Assembly (NCBI RefSeq): GCF_018861735.1
Contig: NZ_JAHLEB010000001.1
Span: 124,001-188,000 of the forward strand
DNA length: 64,000 nt
Direction: 5' to 3'
DNA from: Clostridium lacusfryxellense
GTDB taxonomy: Bacteria > Bacillota > Clostridia > Clostridiales > Clostridiaceae
In this document: positions 26,964 to 35,557 of the stretch, one piece after another
Position numbering within the stretch: position 1 is the first letter of the stretch
Layout of the letters: every line of letters starts with the position of its first letter
Translations under genes and position numbers: made by a program
The notes under the pieces: model-generated
The model's database searches: none
The model's input: the letters and a program-made list of their open reading frames with translations, nothing else
Told to the model about the DNA's origin: nothing

Positions 26964-28337
26964 ATGACAGCATTTACGGAATTACTTAGCAAAATTGACA
27001 CATGGCTTTGGGGACCACCGTTACTTATTTTACTAGTAGGTACAGGATTATATTTAACTATAAGATTGGGTGTATTACAGGTTACTAAACTACCACTTGC
27101 AATTAAGTATTTATTTACTGAAGAAAAGGATAATGATATAGTAGGTGATGTATCATCATTTGCAGCTTTATGTACAGCACTAGCTGCAACAATAGGAACA
27201 GGAAATATTGTTGGTGTTGCAACAGCAATTAAACTTGGTGGACCAGGAGCTTTATTCTGGATGTGGGTAGCTGCTTTCTTTGGAATGGCTACTAAGTATT
27301 CTGAAGGCTTACTTGCAGTAAAATATAGGACTGTTGATGAGAATGGACAAATGGCTGGTGGACCTATGTATTACCTTGAAAATGGACTTAAAAATAAGTT
27401 CTTAGCAAAAATGTTTGCAATCTTTGGTGTAGGAGTTGCCTTTTTTGGAATAGGTACATTCCCACAGGTAAATGCAATAACAGAGGCTGTATCAATAACA
27501 TTTAATATACCAACTATTGCAACAGCAATAGTAATAACGCTTTTAGTTGCATTAATAACTATTGGGGGAATAAAAAATATAGCAGCAGTAGCAGAAAAGA
27601 CTGTTCCATTTATGGCAGTGTTTTATGTTATAGGATCTTTAATGATTGTAATAATCAATATTAAATTATTACCAGGAGCATTAGCTTTAGTTGTAAAAAG
27701 TGCATTTACGACTACCGCAGCAGCAGGCGGGTTTACAGGGGCAACGATTATGCTTGCTATGCGGAGTGGTGTTGCCAGAGGAGTATTCTCTAATGAATCT
27801 GGTTTAGGTAGTGCGCCAATAGCAGCAGCGGCAGCAAAAACTAAGTCTTGTGTAAGACAAGGACTTGTATCTATGACAGGTACTTTTATTGATACAATAA
27901 TTATATGTACTATGACTGGGCTTGTTTTAATAATGACTGGAGCTTGGAATTCAAAACATGCAGGAGCAGCTATGACAAACTATGCTTTTAGCACTGGATT
28001 TCCTGTTGCAATGATAGGACAGTTAATTGTGACTATTGGACTTATTTTCTTTGCATTCACAACAATACTTGGTTGGAATTATTATGGAGAAAGATGTATT
28101 GTATATTTAGTAGGAGTAAAAGGAATTAAACCATATAGAGGAATATTTATTTTCTTAGTAGCATTAGGTGCATTCTTAAAATTAGAAATGATTTGGATAA
28201 TTGCAGATATTGTAAATGGACTTATGGCGATTCCAAACTTAATTGGACTTATTGGACTCAGTGGAGTTATTATAAATGAAACAAGAAAATATTTTAGAGA
28301 ACTTGAAGATGATGGAATGCTTAAGATGCGAAAATAA
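26964..28337 (+). CDS. AGCS-family alanine/glycine:cation symporter
   Basis: 457 residues, SD GGGAGGA. About 10-11 membrane segments. Family signatures are LCTALAATIGTGNIVGVATAIKLGGPGALFWMW and FSNESGLGSAPIAAAAA. Imports alanine/glycine with Na+ or H+. The glycine riboswitch in its leader supports glycine as substrate. Its 3' end and terminator are duplicated as a fragment at about 63573-63672. Confidence 0.95.
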   Translation: MTAFTELLSKIDTWLWGPPLLILLVGTGLYLTIRLGVLQVTKLPLAIKYLFTEEKDNDIVGDVSSFAALCTALAATIGTGNIVGVATAIKLGGPGALFWMWVAAFFGMATKYSEGLLAVKYRTVDENGQMAGGPMYYLENGLKNKFLAKMFAIFGVGVAFFGIGTFPQVNAITEAVSITFNIPTIATAIVITLLVALITIGGIKNIAAVAEKTVPFMAVFYVIGSLMIVIINIKLLPGALALVVKSAFTTTAAAGGFTGATIMLAMRSGVARGVFSNESGLGSAPIAAAAAKTKSCVRQGLVSMTGTFIDTIIICTMTGLVLIMTGAWNSKHAGAAMTNYAFSTGFPVAMIGQLIVTIGLIFFAFTTILGWNYYGERCIVYLVGVKGIKPYRGIFIFLVALGAFLKLEMIWIIADIVNGLMAIPNLIGLIGLSGVIINETRKYFRELEDDGMLKMRK

Positions 28338-28344
28338 ATAATTG

Positions 28345-28378
28345 GAAGGAAGCTTTTGGCTTCCTTCTTTTTTTTTTC
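28345..28378 (+). terminator. terminator after the symporter
   Basis: GAAGGAAGC (28345-28353) / GCTTCCTTC (28359-28367) with a ten-base T run. Confidence 0.92.
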
Positions 28379-28380
28379 GG

Positions 28381-28425
28381 GTTCTGTTACAGAAATTGTA
28401 ACGTAGTGAAGAAGTTCTGTTTCAC
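28381..28425. repeat. REP-like element (GTTACAGAAATT...AAGTTCTGTTT)
   Basis: About 40 bases starting TCTGTTACAGAAATTGTAAC and ending AAGTTCTGTTTC. They match 63533-63571 with a handful of differences and contain ACAGAA/TTCTGT as an inverted pair. It lies just after the symporter terminator. Confidence 0.6.
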
Positions 28426-28464
28426 CAATTGCATTGATTTTCATATGAACTATATTTGTTTAGT

Positions 28465-28583
28465 GGTTTATTAATATTACAATTGGAAATCCACCTAATG
28501 AAAGACCAGAAGTTTCTATTAAGGAAAATGAATCTGAAGCACTAGATAATGCAGAAGACAATTTACTATTTATAACCAAATAA
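28465..28583 (+). other. orphan open frame, possible gene-tail remnant
   Basis: After an in-frame TAG the frame reads WFINITIGNPPNERPEV, then an acidic tail ESEALDNAEDNLLFITK and a stop. No start codon or ribosome site. The composition looks like a protein tail, but I recognise no family, and 39 codons can be chance. Confidence 0.2.
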
Positions 28584-28600
28584 TAAATTGTCTATAAGTA

Positions 28601-29386
28601 TTATTGTGGCTGCATTACACCTGAAAAAACAAGCCATGCTAATATTGATTTCGCTACTAAACTAAGGATTATATAACCTCTTTCACCATAGATATAGTTT
28701 TTCCATTTTCCTATCTTTAAATATTGTAACACCATATTAATAGGAAACAAATTAAAGAATATAAAATATGAAGCAAATACTGCATAAACAAACCATGGTA
28801 CTTTATCTAAGTTTGAATTACCAAATGCATACATAATTATTATAATCCAAGGGCCAAAACCAGCGATGGATCCAAATATAAATGCATACCAATCTGTCTT
28901 TTTTGTATATTGGTTTATTCTTTCCATTAGCAAGCCAAATAAATTCATTGAAGCATTTAAAACAAATATTGCTATTAAAAGACCAATATCATATACCCCA
29001 AATAATAAGGCAATTAAAGTTATCATTAAAGAGGAACTAATGGAATATTCATACCATCTAAATGGATTCATCCCTTTTTCTATATTACGATTATATACAT
29101 CATTTATCTTAGGCATTACAATTAAGAAATGAAATAGTGCAGATAGTAATAAAAAAAGAGAAACACCTATAGCAAATGGAACATCCAATATCTTTTGATT
29201 GTCAGTTACGAGTCTCATTGTGGTAGTGTCAAATTTTAAAAAATTCGAATATACTGGAAGCTTAAAAGCAATAACTTTTTCAATTGTTAAAGCAAAATAT
29301 AACATCAGTGCTCCTTGGATAAAGTGTAAAAATCCCATAATTAAATTGAATTTGCGAAGTGATTTGAATTTATTATTTTTTTCCAT
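28601..29386 (-). CDS. heliorhodopsin
   Basis: 261 residues, seven hydrophobic segments, SD AGGGGG. Heliorhodopsin signatures are RKFNLIMGFLHFIQGALML at the N-terminus, NPFRWYEYSISSSLM with the Schiff-base counterion Glu113, NASMNLFGLLMERIN, and the seventh helix LSLVAKSILAWLVF with retinal-binding Lys246. These compare with Glu107 and Lys241 in the described protein 48C12. Heliorhodopsins have inverted topology and do not obviously pump ions. No retinal-synthesis gene is in the window. Expressed alone from a good promoter. Confidence 0.93.
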   Translation of the reverse strand: MEKNNKFKSLRKFNLIMGFLHFIQGALMLYFALTIEKVIAFKLPVYSNFLKFDTTTMRLVTDNQKILDVPFAIGVSLFLLLSALFHFLIVMPKINDVYNRNIEKGMNPFRWYEYSISSSLMITLIALLFGVYDIGLLIAIFVLNASMNLFGLLMERINQYTKKTDWYAFIFGSIAGFGPWIIIIMYAFGNSNLDKVPWFVYAVFASYFIFFNLFPINMVLQYLKIGKWKNYIYGERGYIILSLVAKSILAWLVFSGVMQPQ

Positions 29387-29422
29387 TATAAACCCCCTGT
29401 TAATATATATTATAATAAATAT

Positions 29423-29451
29423 ATTATATTCTATGTTGTTATAAAATTCAA
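29423..29451 (-). promoter_or_regulatory. promoter of the heliorhodopsin gene
   Basis: On the minus strand TTGAAT (complement of 29446-29451), 17 bp, TATAAT (complement of 29423-29428). It leaves a leader of about 30 nt. Confidence 0.75.
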
Positions 29452-29502
29452 CTAAATAATAATAATTATTATTTGATTATTATTATTATTATTATTATGC
29501 TT
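29452..29502. repeat. AAT/ATT microsatellite
   Basis: Runs of AATAATAATAATT and six or more ATT units between the divergent heliorhodopsin and LUD genes. Length could vary by slippage; no function seen. Confidence 0.6.
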
Positions 29503-29577
29503 ACAAAATCGCAACAAAAATATAGTATAATAAATATATAGATAAAAGTTTAAGAAATAAAACAACCGGAGGGATCT

Positions 29578-30183
29578 ATGAATATTGAAAAAACAATTAC
29601 AGCACTTAAGAAAAACAATTATGAGGTAAGCTTCTTTAAAACTGCCGAAGATGCGGCGCATTATTTAGACAGTACCCTTAATGACAAATATATTGGATTT
29701 GGTGATTCTGATACTATGGTGCAGATGAACTTGTTTGATAGACTTGCCTCACACAACAAGGTTGTTGATCCTAAGCATTGGGTGTCAGGGAAAACATTCG
29801 GTGATATTGCAACAGAGTGCCTGACTACAGAAATTTTTTTGACTTCAGTCAATGCTATCTCAGAATCAGGAGAGTTTGTTAATATTGATGGCACAGGTAA
29901 TCGTGTAGCTGGATCGCTGTTCGGGCATAAGAAGGTATATTTTATTGTCAGCACAAATAAAATCTCGCATTCACTTGAAGATGCTATTTGGCGTGCCCGT
30001 AACATTGCTGCTCCTCGTAATGCTATGAGATTAGGATTGAGAACCCCTTGTGCAATAAAAGGAGATCGTTGTTATAATTGTTCCAGTCCAGATCGTATCT
30101 GCAATGGTCTTGTAATTTACTATAAAAAGATGCATAGCATGGATATGGAAGTCGTATTGATAGATGAAGAGCTTGGCTTTTAA
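29578..30183 (+). CDS. LUD-domain protein (LutC/YkgG-like)
   Basis: 201 residues, SD CCGGAGGG. The LUD (DUF162) fold shows KYIGFGDSDTMVQMNLFDRL, EIFLTSVNAISESGEFVNIDGTGNRVAG and IAAPRNAMRLG. A C-terminal CYNCSSPDRIC could bind metal. LutC-like proteins take part in lactate utilisation complexes, but lutA and lutB are not here; stand-alone clostridial versions have unknown roles. Confidence 0.85.
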   Translation: MNIEKTITALKKNNYEVSFFKTAEDAAHYLDSTLNDKYIGFGDSDTMVQMNLFDRLASHNKVVDPKHWVSGKTFGDIATECLTTEIFLTSVNAISESGEFVNIDGTGNRVAGSLFGHKKVYFIVSTNKISHSLEDAIWRARNIAAPRNAMRLGLRTPCAIKGDRCYNCSSPDRICNGLVIYYKKMHSMDMEVVLIDEELGF

Positions 30184-30215
30184 GGTGTCTGTCTTATAAC
30201 TTTGCTTCAATTTAA

Positions 30216-30280
30216 TATAAGAGGAGTTCACGTTGTGACCTCCTCTTATATATATATGAATATTTAATTTTAAGTTTAAA
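30216..30280. repeat. hairpin repeat family, copy D (partial)
   Basis: TATAAGAGGAGTTCAC (30216-30231) / GTGACCTCCTCTTATA (30235-30250), one mismatch, then ATATATGAATATTTAATTTTAA. Sits between convergent LUD and FMN-binding genes and overlaps the latter's 3' end, where it likely terminates both. Confidence 0.75.
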
Positions 30281-30647
30281 GTGTTTGTTTTGCGGATGTA
30301 ACTGTTATTTCTAAAACTCTATTTAGAAAAGAAAATTTTTCTTTCATCATATCAAAATCTGCACCTGATTTAACAAATTTTGCAGTTCCTTCGATTAAGA
30401 AACCAGTTCCTAAGGACCTATATCCCATAACTTCTTTACTGCCTACTGTAACTTTGATTTTATCATTTTGTTCTATGTTCTTTTGGGTTTTTATCATTCC
30501 AGCAGCGGGTATTAATAACCTACCATCTTCAGTTGCATTAATATAAGAGTTCCAAGTATTAGCTACGTGTGATTCATTGTTACTACAAGTAACTAGAGAT
30601 ACGACTCCCTCATGGGAAATAACTTCAAGCAATTTTTCATTTAACAT
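30276..30647 (-). CDS. pyridoxamine-phosphate-oxidase-like FMN-binding protein
   Basis: 123 residues, SD AGGAGG. Split-barrel flavin-binding features are EVISHEGVVSLVTCSNNESHVANTWNSYI and IKVTVGSKEVMGYRSLGTGFLIEGTAKFV. Small members of this superfamily bind FMN or F420 and reduce small substrates; the reaction is unknown. Divergent from an Rrf2 regulator 190 bases away, which probably controls it. Confidence 0.8.
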   Translation of the reverse strand: MLNEKLLEVISHEGVVSLVTCSNNESHVANTWNSYINATEDGRLLIPAAGMIKTQKNIEQNDKIKVTVGSKEVMGYRSLGTGFLIEGTAKFVKSGADFDMMKEKFSFLNRVLEITVTSAKQTL

Positions 30648-30837
30648 TAAATTTTCCTCCTTTAATTTACATAACTGGTTATATACAATATGGATAAGAT
30701 AGATACATGTTGTCTATAATTATTATATAGTGATTAAATTAAAAAGTCAACAATAATTAAATTAAGGTTATTGACTGTTAAAAAATAATAAAGTAATATG
30801 TGAGAAGGTTATATTTTTATTTAGGAGGCCGATCAGA

Positions 30838-31335
30838 ATGCAATTTTCCATAGGAGTAGAGTATGCGTTACATTGTTTATTATATATGATAGATATTCCA
30901 TCAGGAAAAGCTGTTGGAATTAAAGACTTAGCAGCATTTCAAGGAGTATCAGAAACTTATTTATCAAAGGTATATACAAAATTAAGAAAAGCAGGTATTG
31001 TAAGATCAATTATAGGTGTTAATGGTGGATATGCGTTAGTACGTGACCCTGAAAGCGTAACGTTTTGGGACATAGTTCAGGCTGTAGAAGGAAACACTCC
31101 ATTATTTCAGTGTGCAGAGATTAGGCAAAATGAAATTTTACTAGATAAAGAAAATTTGCCTGATGCATATACAAAATGTCCTTGCCTTATAAAAGTTGTT
31201 ATGTTAGAAGCAGAAGAACAAATGAGACTGTATTTAAACAATAAGACACTAGGGTGGTTACATAATCAAGTAGGTAATAAAATACCAGCACAGCACAAAG
31301 AAGAAACAGTTGAATGGTTTAATAAACTTAAATGA
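30838..31335 (+). CDS. Rrf2-family transcriptional regulator
   Basis: 165 residues, SD AGGAGG. The winged helix is at the N-terminus (MQFSIGVEYALHCLLYM ... GVSETYLSKVYTKLRKAGIVRS-GVNGGY). The C-terminal region has Cys in LFQCAEI and CPCLI, so a redox or Fe-S sensor is possible, though the spacing differs from IscR. Divergent from the FMN-binding protein gene. Confidence 0.88.
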   Translation: MQFSIGVEYALHCLLYMIDIPSGKAVGIKDLAAFQGVSETYLSKVYTKLRKAGIVRSIIGVNGGYALVRDPESVTFWDIVQAVEGNTPLFQCAEIRQNEILLDKENLPDAYTKCPCLIKVVMLEAEEQMRLYLNNKTLGWLHNQVGNKIPAQHKEETVEWFNKLK

Positions 31336-31357
31336 TGGTATAACTGAAATTCAATTA

Positions 31358-31412
31358 ATAAGAGGAGTTCACTTTGTGAACTCCTCTTATATATATTATA
31401 TAAATATTTAAA
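31358..31412. repeat. hairpin repeat family, copy E (partial)
   Basis: Perfect 15-bp stem ATAAGAGGAGTTCAC (31358-31372) / complement (31376-31390), loop TTT, then ATATATTATATAAATATTTAAAAG. The preceding AACTGAAATTCAATTAA also occurs at 35011. Likely terminator of the Rrf2 gene. Confidence 0.8.
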
Positions 31413-31482
31413 AGTATTATATAATTATTGAAGTGTTTATTCATTCTTAATCGTTATATTAAGTGTAGGGACAAAAAAAGGG

Positions 31483-31995
31483 GTGATGGTTATTCAAAAG
31501 GAACAGTTTTCAATCTATATAAAAAAATATGAACGTCTAATCATCACTATTTGTCTATCCTTTACGAAAAATTATTTTGATGCAGAGGATTTGGCACAAC
31601 AAACCTTTTTGTCTGCATATACGAATTACGGTAAATTTGATGGAATGAATTTTAAGGCTTGGCTTACAACAATTGCTGTAAATAAGTGCAAAGATTTTCT
31701 TAAAAGTCCTGTAAGGGTTGTTCATAACTTATCTGATGAAGATTTTGAATATTTAGAGGATTTGGGCGATTCACCTGAGGAGAAACTTATAAAAAAATAT
31801 AGCAGAGAAAAAATACACAGTTTATGTGGAAAATTAAAAGAGCCTTACCGAGCGGTGGCAGTAAATTATTTTTGTGAAGATATTAAACTTTCTGATATGG
31901 CGAAAAATACAGGTCAAAGTCTTAAAACATTGCAAACCCATCTTTATAGATCAAAAAAGCTTCTGAAAGTTTTATGGAAGGAGGAGTGTATGTGA
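31483..31995 (+). CDS. ECF RNA polymerase sigma factor
   Basis: 170 residues. Region 2 is YFDAEDLAQQTFLSAYTNYGKFDGMNFKAWLTTIAVNKCKDF (residues about 33-75). Region 4 has the HTH in IKLSDMAKNTGQSLKTLQTHLYRSKK. The start is unclear: GTG 31483 and ATG 31486 both lie too close to AAAAGGGG. The final bases overlap the anti-sigma gene, so the two are translationally coupled. Probably controls its own four-gene envelope operon. Confidence 0.9.
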   Translation: MMVIQKEQFSIYIKKYERLIITICLSFTKNYFDAEDLAQQTFLSAYTNYGKFDGMNFKAWLTTIAVNKCKDFLKSPVRVVHNLSDEDFEYLEDLGDSPEEKLIKKYSREKIHSLCGKLKEPYRAVAVNYFCEDIKLSDMAKNTGQSLKTLQTHLYRSKKLLKVLWKEECM

Positions 31996-32450
31996 GTAAT
32001 ACATTATTTAAAGAAAACGGACACTTAACTAAAACATCACTAATAGCGTTTAAAGACGGTTCTCTTAGTGATAATGAACTAATTATATTATCAGAACATA
32101 TTTGCAATTGTGAAGGTTGCGCTGATGCTTTAGGGGATAGTTTCAACAATGATGAACTTGCAGATGCCCCTATAGGATTTGAAGAAGCAATACTTAGCAA
32201 AATGAAAAAGAAAAAAGAAAGAAATACACAGTTTATCTTTTATTCTCTTAGGGTAGTAATGGCAGCAAGTATAGCATTAATATTTGTTTTTTCAAACCCA
32301 TTAAATTTTGTGACTAACACAAAAATTGCAACATTAAATGTAAATCCTATTAGTCTAAGTGCTATAGACAAAATAAATCTAAATCTTAATGATTTTTCAC
32401 AAAAAATAATAAACACGGAGGTTTTTAATAATGAAAAAGGAAAAAAGTAA
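31992..32450 (+). CDS. membrane anti-sigma factor
   Basis: 152 residues from GTG 31992, seven bases after GGAGGAG. A zinc-finger anti-sigma motif H-x3-C-x2-C appears in HICNCEGC, with a single membrane segment about 85-103 (VVMAASIALIFVFSNPLNF) and a short extracytoplasmic tail. It overlaps the sigma gene by four bases and the next gene by 20, as in a tightly coupled operon. It should hold the sigma factor at the membrane until a signal arrives. Confidence 0.8.
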   Translation: MSNTLFKENGHLTKTSLIAFKDGSLSDNELIILSEHICNCEGCADALGDSFNNDELADAPIGFEEAILSKMKKKKERNTQFIFYSLRVVMAASIALIFVFSNPLNFVTNTKIATLNVNPISLSAIDKINLNLNDFSQKIINTEVFNNEKGKK

Positions 32451-32961
32451 ATTCTTAACCTTTTGTTTCTCAATGTTACCAGGAGCAGGTCATATGTATA
32501 TGGGATTTATGAAGATGGGACTATCATTTATGGCTGTTTTCTTCGGTTTAATATTTCTTTCTAGTTGGCTTAGTATAGGACCACTACTATTTGTTTTACC
32601 ATTAATCTGGTTTTATTCATTTTTCGATTGTATGAACAAACGTTATTCTACTGATGAAGAATTTTTGCTTTTAGAAGATGACTATTTGTTTTCTCTTGAT
32701 GAGCTAGTAAAAATAGATAAAGGTATATTTAAAAAAAATAAAATGTTTTCAGGTATACTACTTGTGCTTCTTGGCATTTATTTAATATGGAATAATATTA
32801 TAAATAGCCTACTTGGACGTATGCATATGTCAGGCGAACTATATAATGTTATTAATGATATATCAAGAGTGGCTCCACAGATAATAATAGGTGTTGTAAT
32901 AATTGTTGTTGGTGCAAAACTTATTATAGGTAAGAAAAAAGAGTGTGATCTGAATGATTAA
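32431..32961 (+). CDS. membrane protein of the ECF operon, TM2-like N-terminus
   Basis: 176 residues, SD CGGAGG. The N-terminal pair of membrane segments has MLPGAGHMYMGFMKMGLSFM, a TM2-like hairpin pattern. A cytoplasmic acidic linker (TDEEFLLLEDDYLFSLDEL) follows, then two more segments. Function unknown. It overlaps both neighbours (20 and 8 bases), so it belongs to the sigma-factor regulon. Confidence 0.65.
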   Translation: MKKEKSKFLTFCFSMLPGAGHMYMGFMKMGLSFMAVFFGLIFLSSWLSIGPLLFVLPLIWFYSFFDCMNKRYSTDEEFLLLEDDYLFSLDELVKIDKGIFKKNKMFSGILLVLLGIYLIWNNIINSLLGRMHMSGELYNVINDISRVAPQIIIGVVIIVVGAKLIIGKKKECDLND

Positions 32962-33259
32962 GGGACGTCGCGTTGGCACATTTACAACTGGAATAGTGTT
33001 AGTTATATTTGGAATAATGTTTTTAATACATTTAATATATCCAAGTTTTAGTTATCTAAGAGTAGCATCACTGTGGCCCGTAGTCTTAGTCCTACTTGGA
33101 ATCGAGATAATTGTTGCCTGCTTAATTAATAAGGAAGAACTAATTAAATATGATTTTTGTGCAATAATCTTGATATTAATGTTATCTCTTTTCTCAATGG
33201 GTATGGGCGTTATGGAGTATATGATTACTCACACTCAAGAAATTAGAACTATATTTTAA
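32954..33259 (+). CDS. LiaF-type/DUF5668 small membrane protein
   Basis: 101 residues. Three hydrophobic segments, with GTFTTGIVLVIFGIMFLIHL and SLWPVVLVLLGIEIIV in the arrangement of DUF5668/LiaF membrane domains. These commonly sit with envelope-stress sigma or two-component systems. Last gene of the operon. Confidence 0.65.
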   Translation: MIKGRRVGTFTTGIVLVIFGIMFLIHLIYPSFSYLRVASLWPVVLVLLGIEIIVACLINKEELIKYDFCAIILILMLSLFSMGMGVMEYMITHTQEIRTIF

Positions 33260-33308
33260 GGGAACCCAAGGGGGAAAATATTTATAATATAGAGAGGAAG
33301 TTGATCTT

Positions 33309-34915
33309 ATGCTGATAGCTAAAAATCCAATATTAAAAGGCTTCAATCCAGATCCCAGCATCTGCAAAGCTGGAGATGATTACTTTATTGCCACATCAAC
33401 TTTTGAATGGTTTCCTGGAGTTCAAATTCATCACTCCAGGGATTTAGTCAATTGGGAGCTTATAGCACATCCTTTAAACAGGGTATCCCAGTTAAATATG
33501 CTTGGGGTTCCTGATTCTGGCGGAGTTTGGGCACCTTGTCTTTCATATAATGAAGGAATATTCTATTTGATTTATACAATAGTCTTAAACTCTGGAAAGG
33601 TCAAAGACACTCATAACTACTTGGTCACATCCAATGATATCTGTGGAGAATGGTCCGAACCTGTTTATCTTATTTAAGTGGATTTGATCCTTCATTATTT
33701 CATGATGACGACGGTAGAAAATGGCTAGTCAACATGAAATGGGATAATCGTATAGGTAAAAACCGTTTTGCAGGACATCTACTGCAGGAATATGATATCA
33801 AAAATAAATGCCTTGTTGGTCCTGTGGTAAATATTTTCAAAGGTACAGAACTAGGTTGTTCCGAGGGGACTCATTTATATAAGCGCAATGGTTACTATTA
33901 TTTGATGGCTGCAGAAGGAGGTACCTCTTACAGTCACGCTGTAACCTTGGCTAGATCAAGGAGTATTACAGGTCCTTATGAGGTTCACCCGCAGAACCCA
34001 ATTCTTACTTCCAAGGGCAGTGATAAAGATCAATTTCTTCAAAAATCAGGTCATGCAAGCATTATTGAAGGGATTAACAAGGAGTGGTTTATGGTCCATC
34101 TTTGTGCAAGGCCAATACCTAAAACAGATAGGTGCATTCTAGGAAGAGAAACTGCCATTCAAAAAGTTCAGTGGAGGGAAGATGATTGGCTGTATTTAGT
34201 TGATTCACCCGGTAAACTTCCATCATGGGAAGTAGAAATTTATTCTGAACCTGAATCTCAGTGCACAAAAGCTATAAGAGTTAAAACGGAGCAATATGAT
34301 GATTTTGACAACAACTTCATGGATATTAACTTCCAGTCTTTAAGAATACCAGCGCAGATGTTTATGTCTTTGACAGAAAGACCGGGTTTTTTAAGATTAT
34401 ACGGAAAAGAATCATTAGGTTCTAAATATACCCAAAGTTTGATAGCAAGGCGACAGCAATCTTTTTCCTATTGCAGTGAAACCTGTCTCCAATTTGAACC
34501 AAAAACATCGCAACAGCTTGCGGGGCTAGTTTGTTATTATAATACAGAAAACTATTATTATTTAAGAGTGAGTTATGATGAAGAATTAGGCGGAAAATGT
34601 ATAGGAATACTCGCTAGCATAAATAATGACCTTTCCGAGGCTATGATTGCTGATGATAATATTTTAATAAACGAGGCAGATAGAATTTACTTAAAGGTGG
34701 AGGTACATTACTGCGAATTAAGGTTTTTCTATGCCATCAAAAAAGATGATTGGAAACAGATTGGCAAGGTTTATGATGCTAGTACTCTCTCTGATGATGC
34801 CATCGAAGGTTCTTCGGCGTTTACTGGGGCTTTCGTAGGGATTGCATGTCAGGATCTGTCCGGGATGAATAAACATGTTGATTTCGATTATTTTTCATAC
34901 GTTGAAAGAGAGTAG
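33309..34915 (+). pseudogene. GH43 beta-xylosidase with single frameshift
   Basis: RBS GAGAGGAAG then [18 protein letters not shown], the GH43 start with the catalytic-base Asp in NPDPS. The first frame stops at 33677 after [10 protein letters not shown]. From about 33666 a second frame continues [33 protein letters not shown] (general acid Glu), and a C-terminal concanavalin-like domain, ending at 34915. One lost base in CTTATTTAAGTGG (for example CTTAATTTAAGTGG, giving YLNLSGFDPS) explains it. Total about 535 residues, normal for xylan beta-1,4-xylosidases. No signal peptide. Recent damage or a sequencing error. Confidence 0.85.
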
Positions 34916-34955
34916 AGAGTAATAATTTCCTTAAATTTTTCTTTTAAGAAACGGG

Positions 34956-35012
34956 AACACAGAGAAAGAGATACTGAAGGAAGCGGAAAATTTAGAATAA
35001 GATTAAATTTAA
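34956..35012 (+). pseudogene. 3'-end copy of the 67-residue gene at 56992
   Basis: ACAGAGAAAGAGATACTGAA and the following 30 bases match 57154-57204 with about three changes, including the in-frame end TEKEILKEAENLE and stop. Only this tail is present. Confidence 0.65.
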
Positions 35013-35031
35013 CTGAAATTCAATTAAAATG

Positions 35032-35058
35032 AGAGGGCCAATTAAGCCTTCTTTTTTT
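35032..35058 (+). terminator. terminator in the 35-kb remnant region
   Basis: AGAGGGC (35032-35038) / GCCTTCT (35046-35052) with one wobble and a T run. Confidence 0.65.
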
Positions 35059-35240
35059 GTGCACTACATATATTTCTATAAAAGTAGATAAAGTTATTTC
35101 AGTTGAAAAAGAAAAGTTGGCGGGTAATTTCATGTTAGTATTTACTTGCCAGAGTGTAATCAAAGCGGCAGAAAGAGTATATGAATTAAAATATGAACTA
35201 ATTACATGTAAGTGGATTTTGTATAAGCTATAGTTCCGGA
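35059..35240. other. remnant DNA, possible gene tail
   Basis: A frame open for about 55 codons reads YISIKVDKVISVEKEKLAG and ends KWILYKL before TAG near 35232. No start, ribosome site or recognisable family. Probably decayed coding DNA. Confidence 0.2.
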
Positions 35241-35244
35241 CAAA

Positions 35245-35522
35245 ACAAAATAAGAGGAGTTCACTTTGTGAACTCCTCTTATACATATATATATAAATAT
35301 TTAATTTTAAATTAAGTAGAGATTAGCAATTTTAAGTTAAAAGTATTTTTACCTTGTCTTATCACATATATTTAAGACCTCTTATTTGTTAAATTGTACT
35401 AACCTCTATAAACTTTAACAACTTAATCTGAACCATTGGACTATCCCCTTTCTATTAGCTATTATTTTACTTTATCTAAGGAGGGTTAATATCTTTGAAT
35501 TAAATTCTGTTGCTTTGGTTAT
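35245..35522 (-). ncRNA. candidate small transcript, copy B
   Basis: Predicted minus-strand RNA of about 280 nt from the promoter at 35557-35529 to the terminator hairpin with U-rich tail. Includes an internal small stem (GTCTTA / TAAGAC) and the SD plus micro-ORF. No gene lies downstream before the terminator, so it is a stand-alone unit. Confidence 0.5.
35389..35436 (-). CDS. micro-ORF, MVQIKLLKFIEVSTI (copy B)
   Basis: ATG at 35436 on the minus strand, SD AAAGGGGA (complement of 35444-35451) seven bases before. 15 codons, identical to copy A, stop one codon earlier. Amphipathic or weakly hydrophobic. No known peptide family. Confidence 0.4.
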   Translation of the reverse strand: MVQIKLLKFIEVSTI

Positions 35523-35528
35523 GAGTTA

Positions 35529-35557
35529 ATAATATCATAGTAATCGATGTTTGTAAA
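35529..35557 (-). promoter_or_regulatory. minus-strand promoter of repeat copy B
   Basis: TTTACA (complement of 35552-35557), 17 bp, TATTAT (complement of 35529-35534); same as copy A. Confidence 0.65.

Noticed and set aside
29452-29502. CRISPR-like short repeats
   Set aside because: Simple ATT/AAT microsatellite without spacers.
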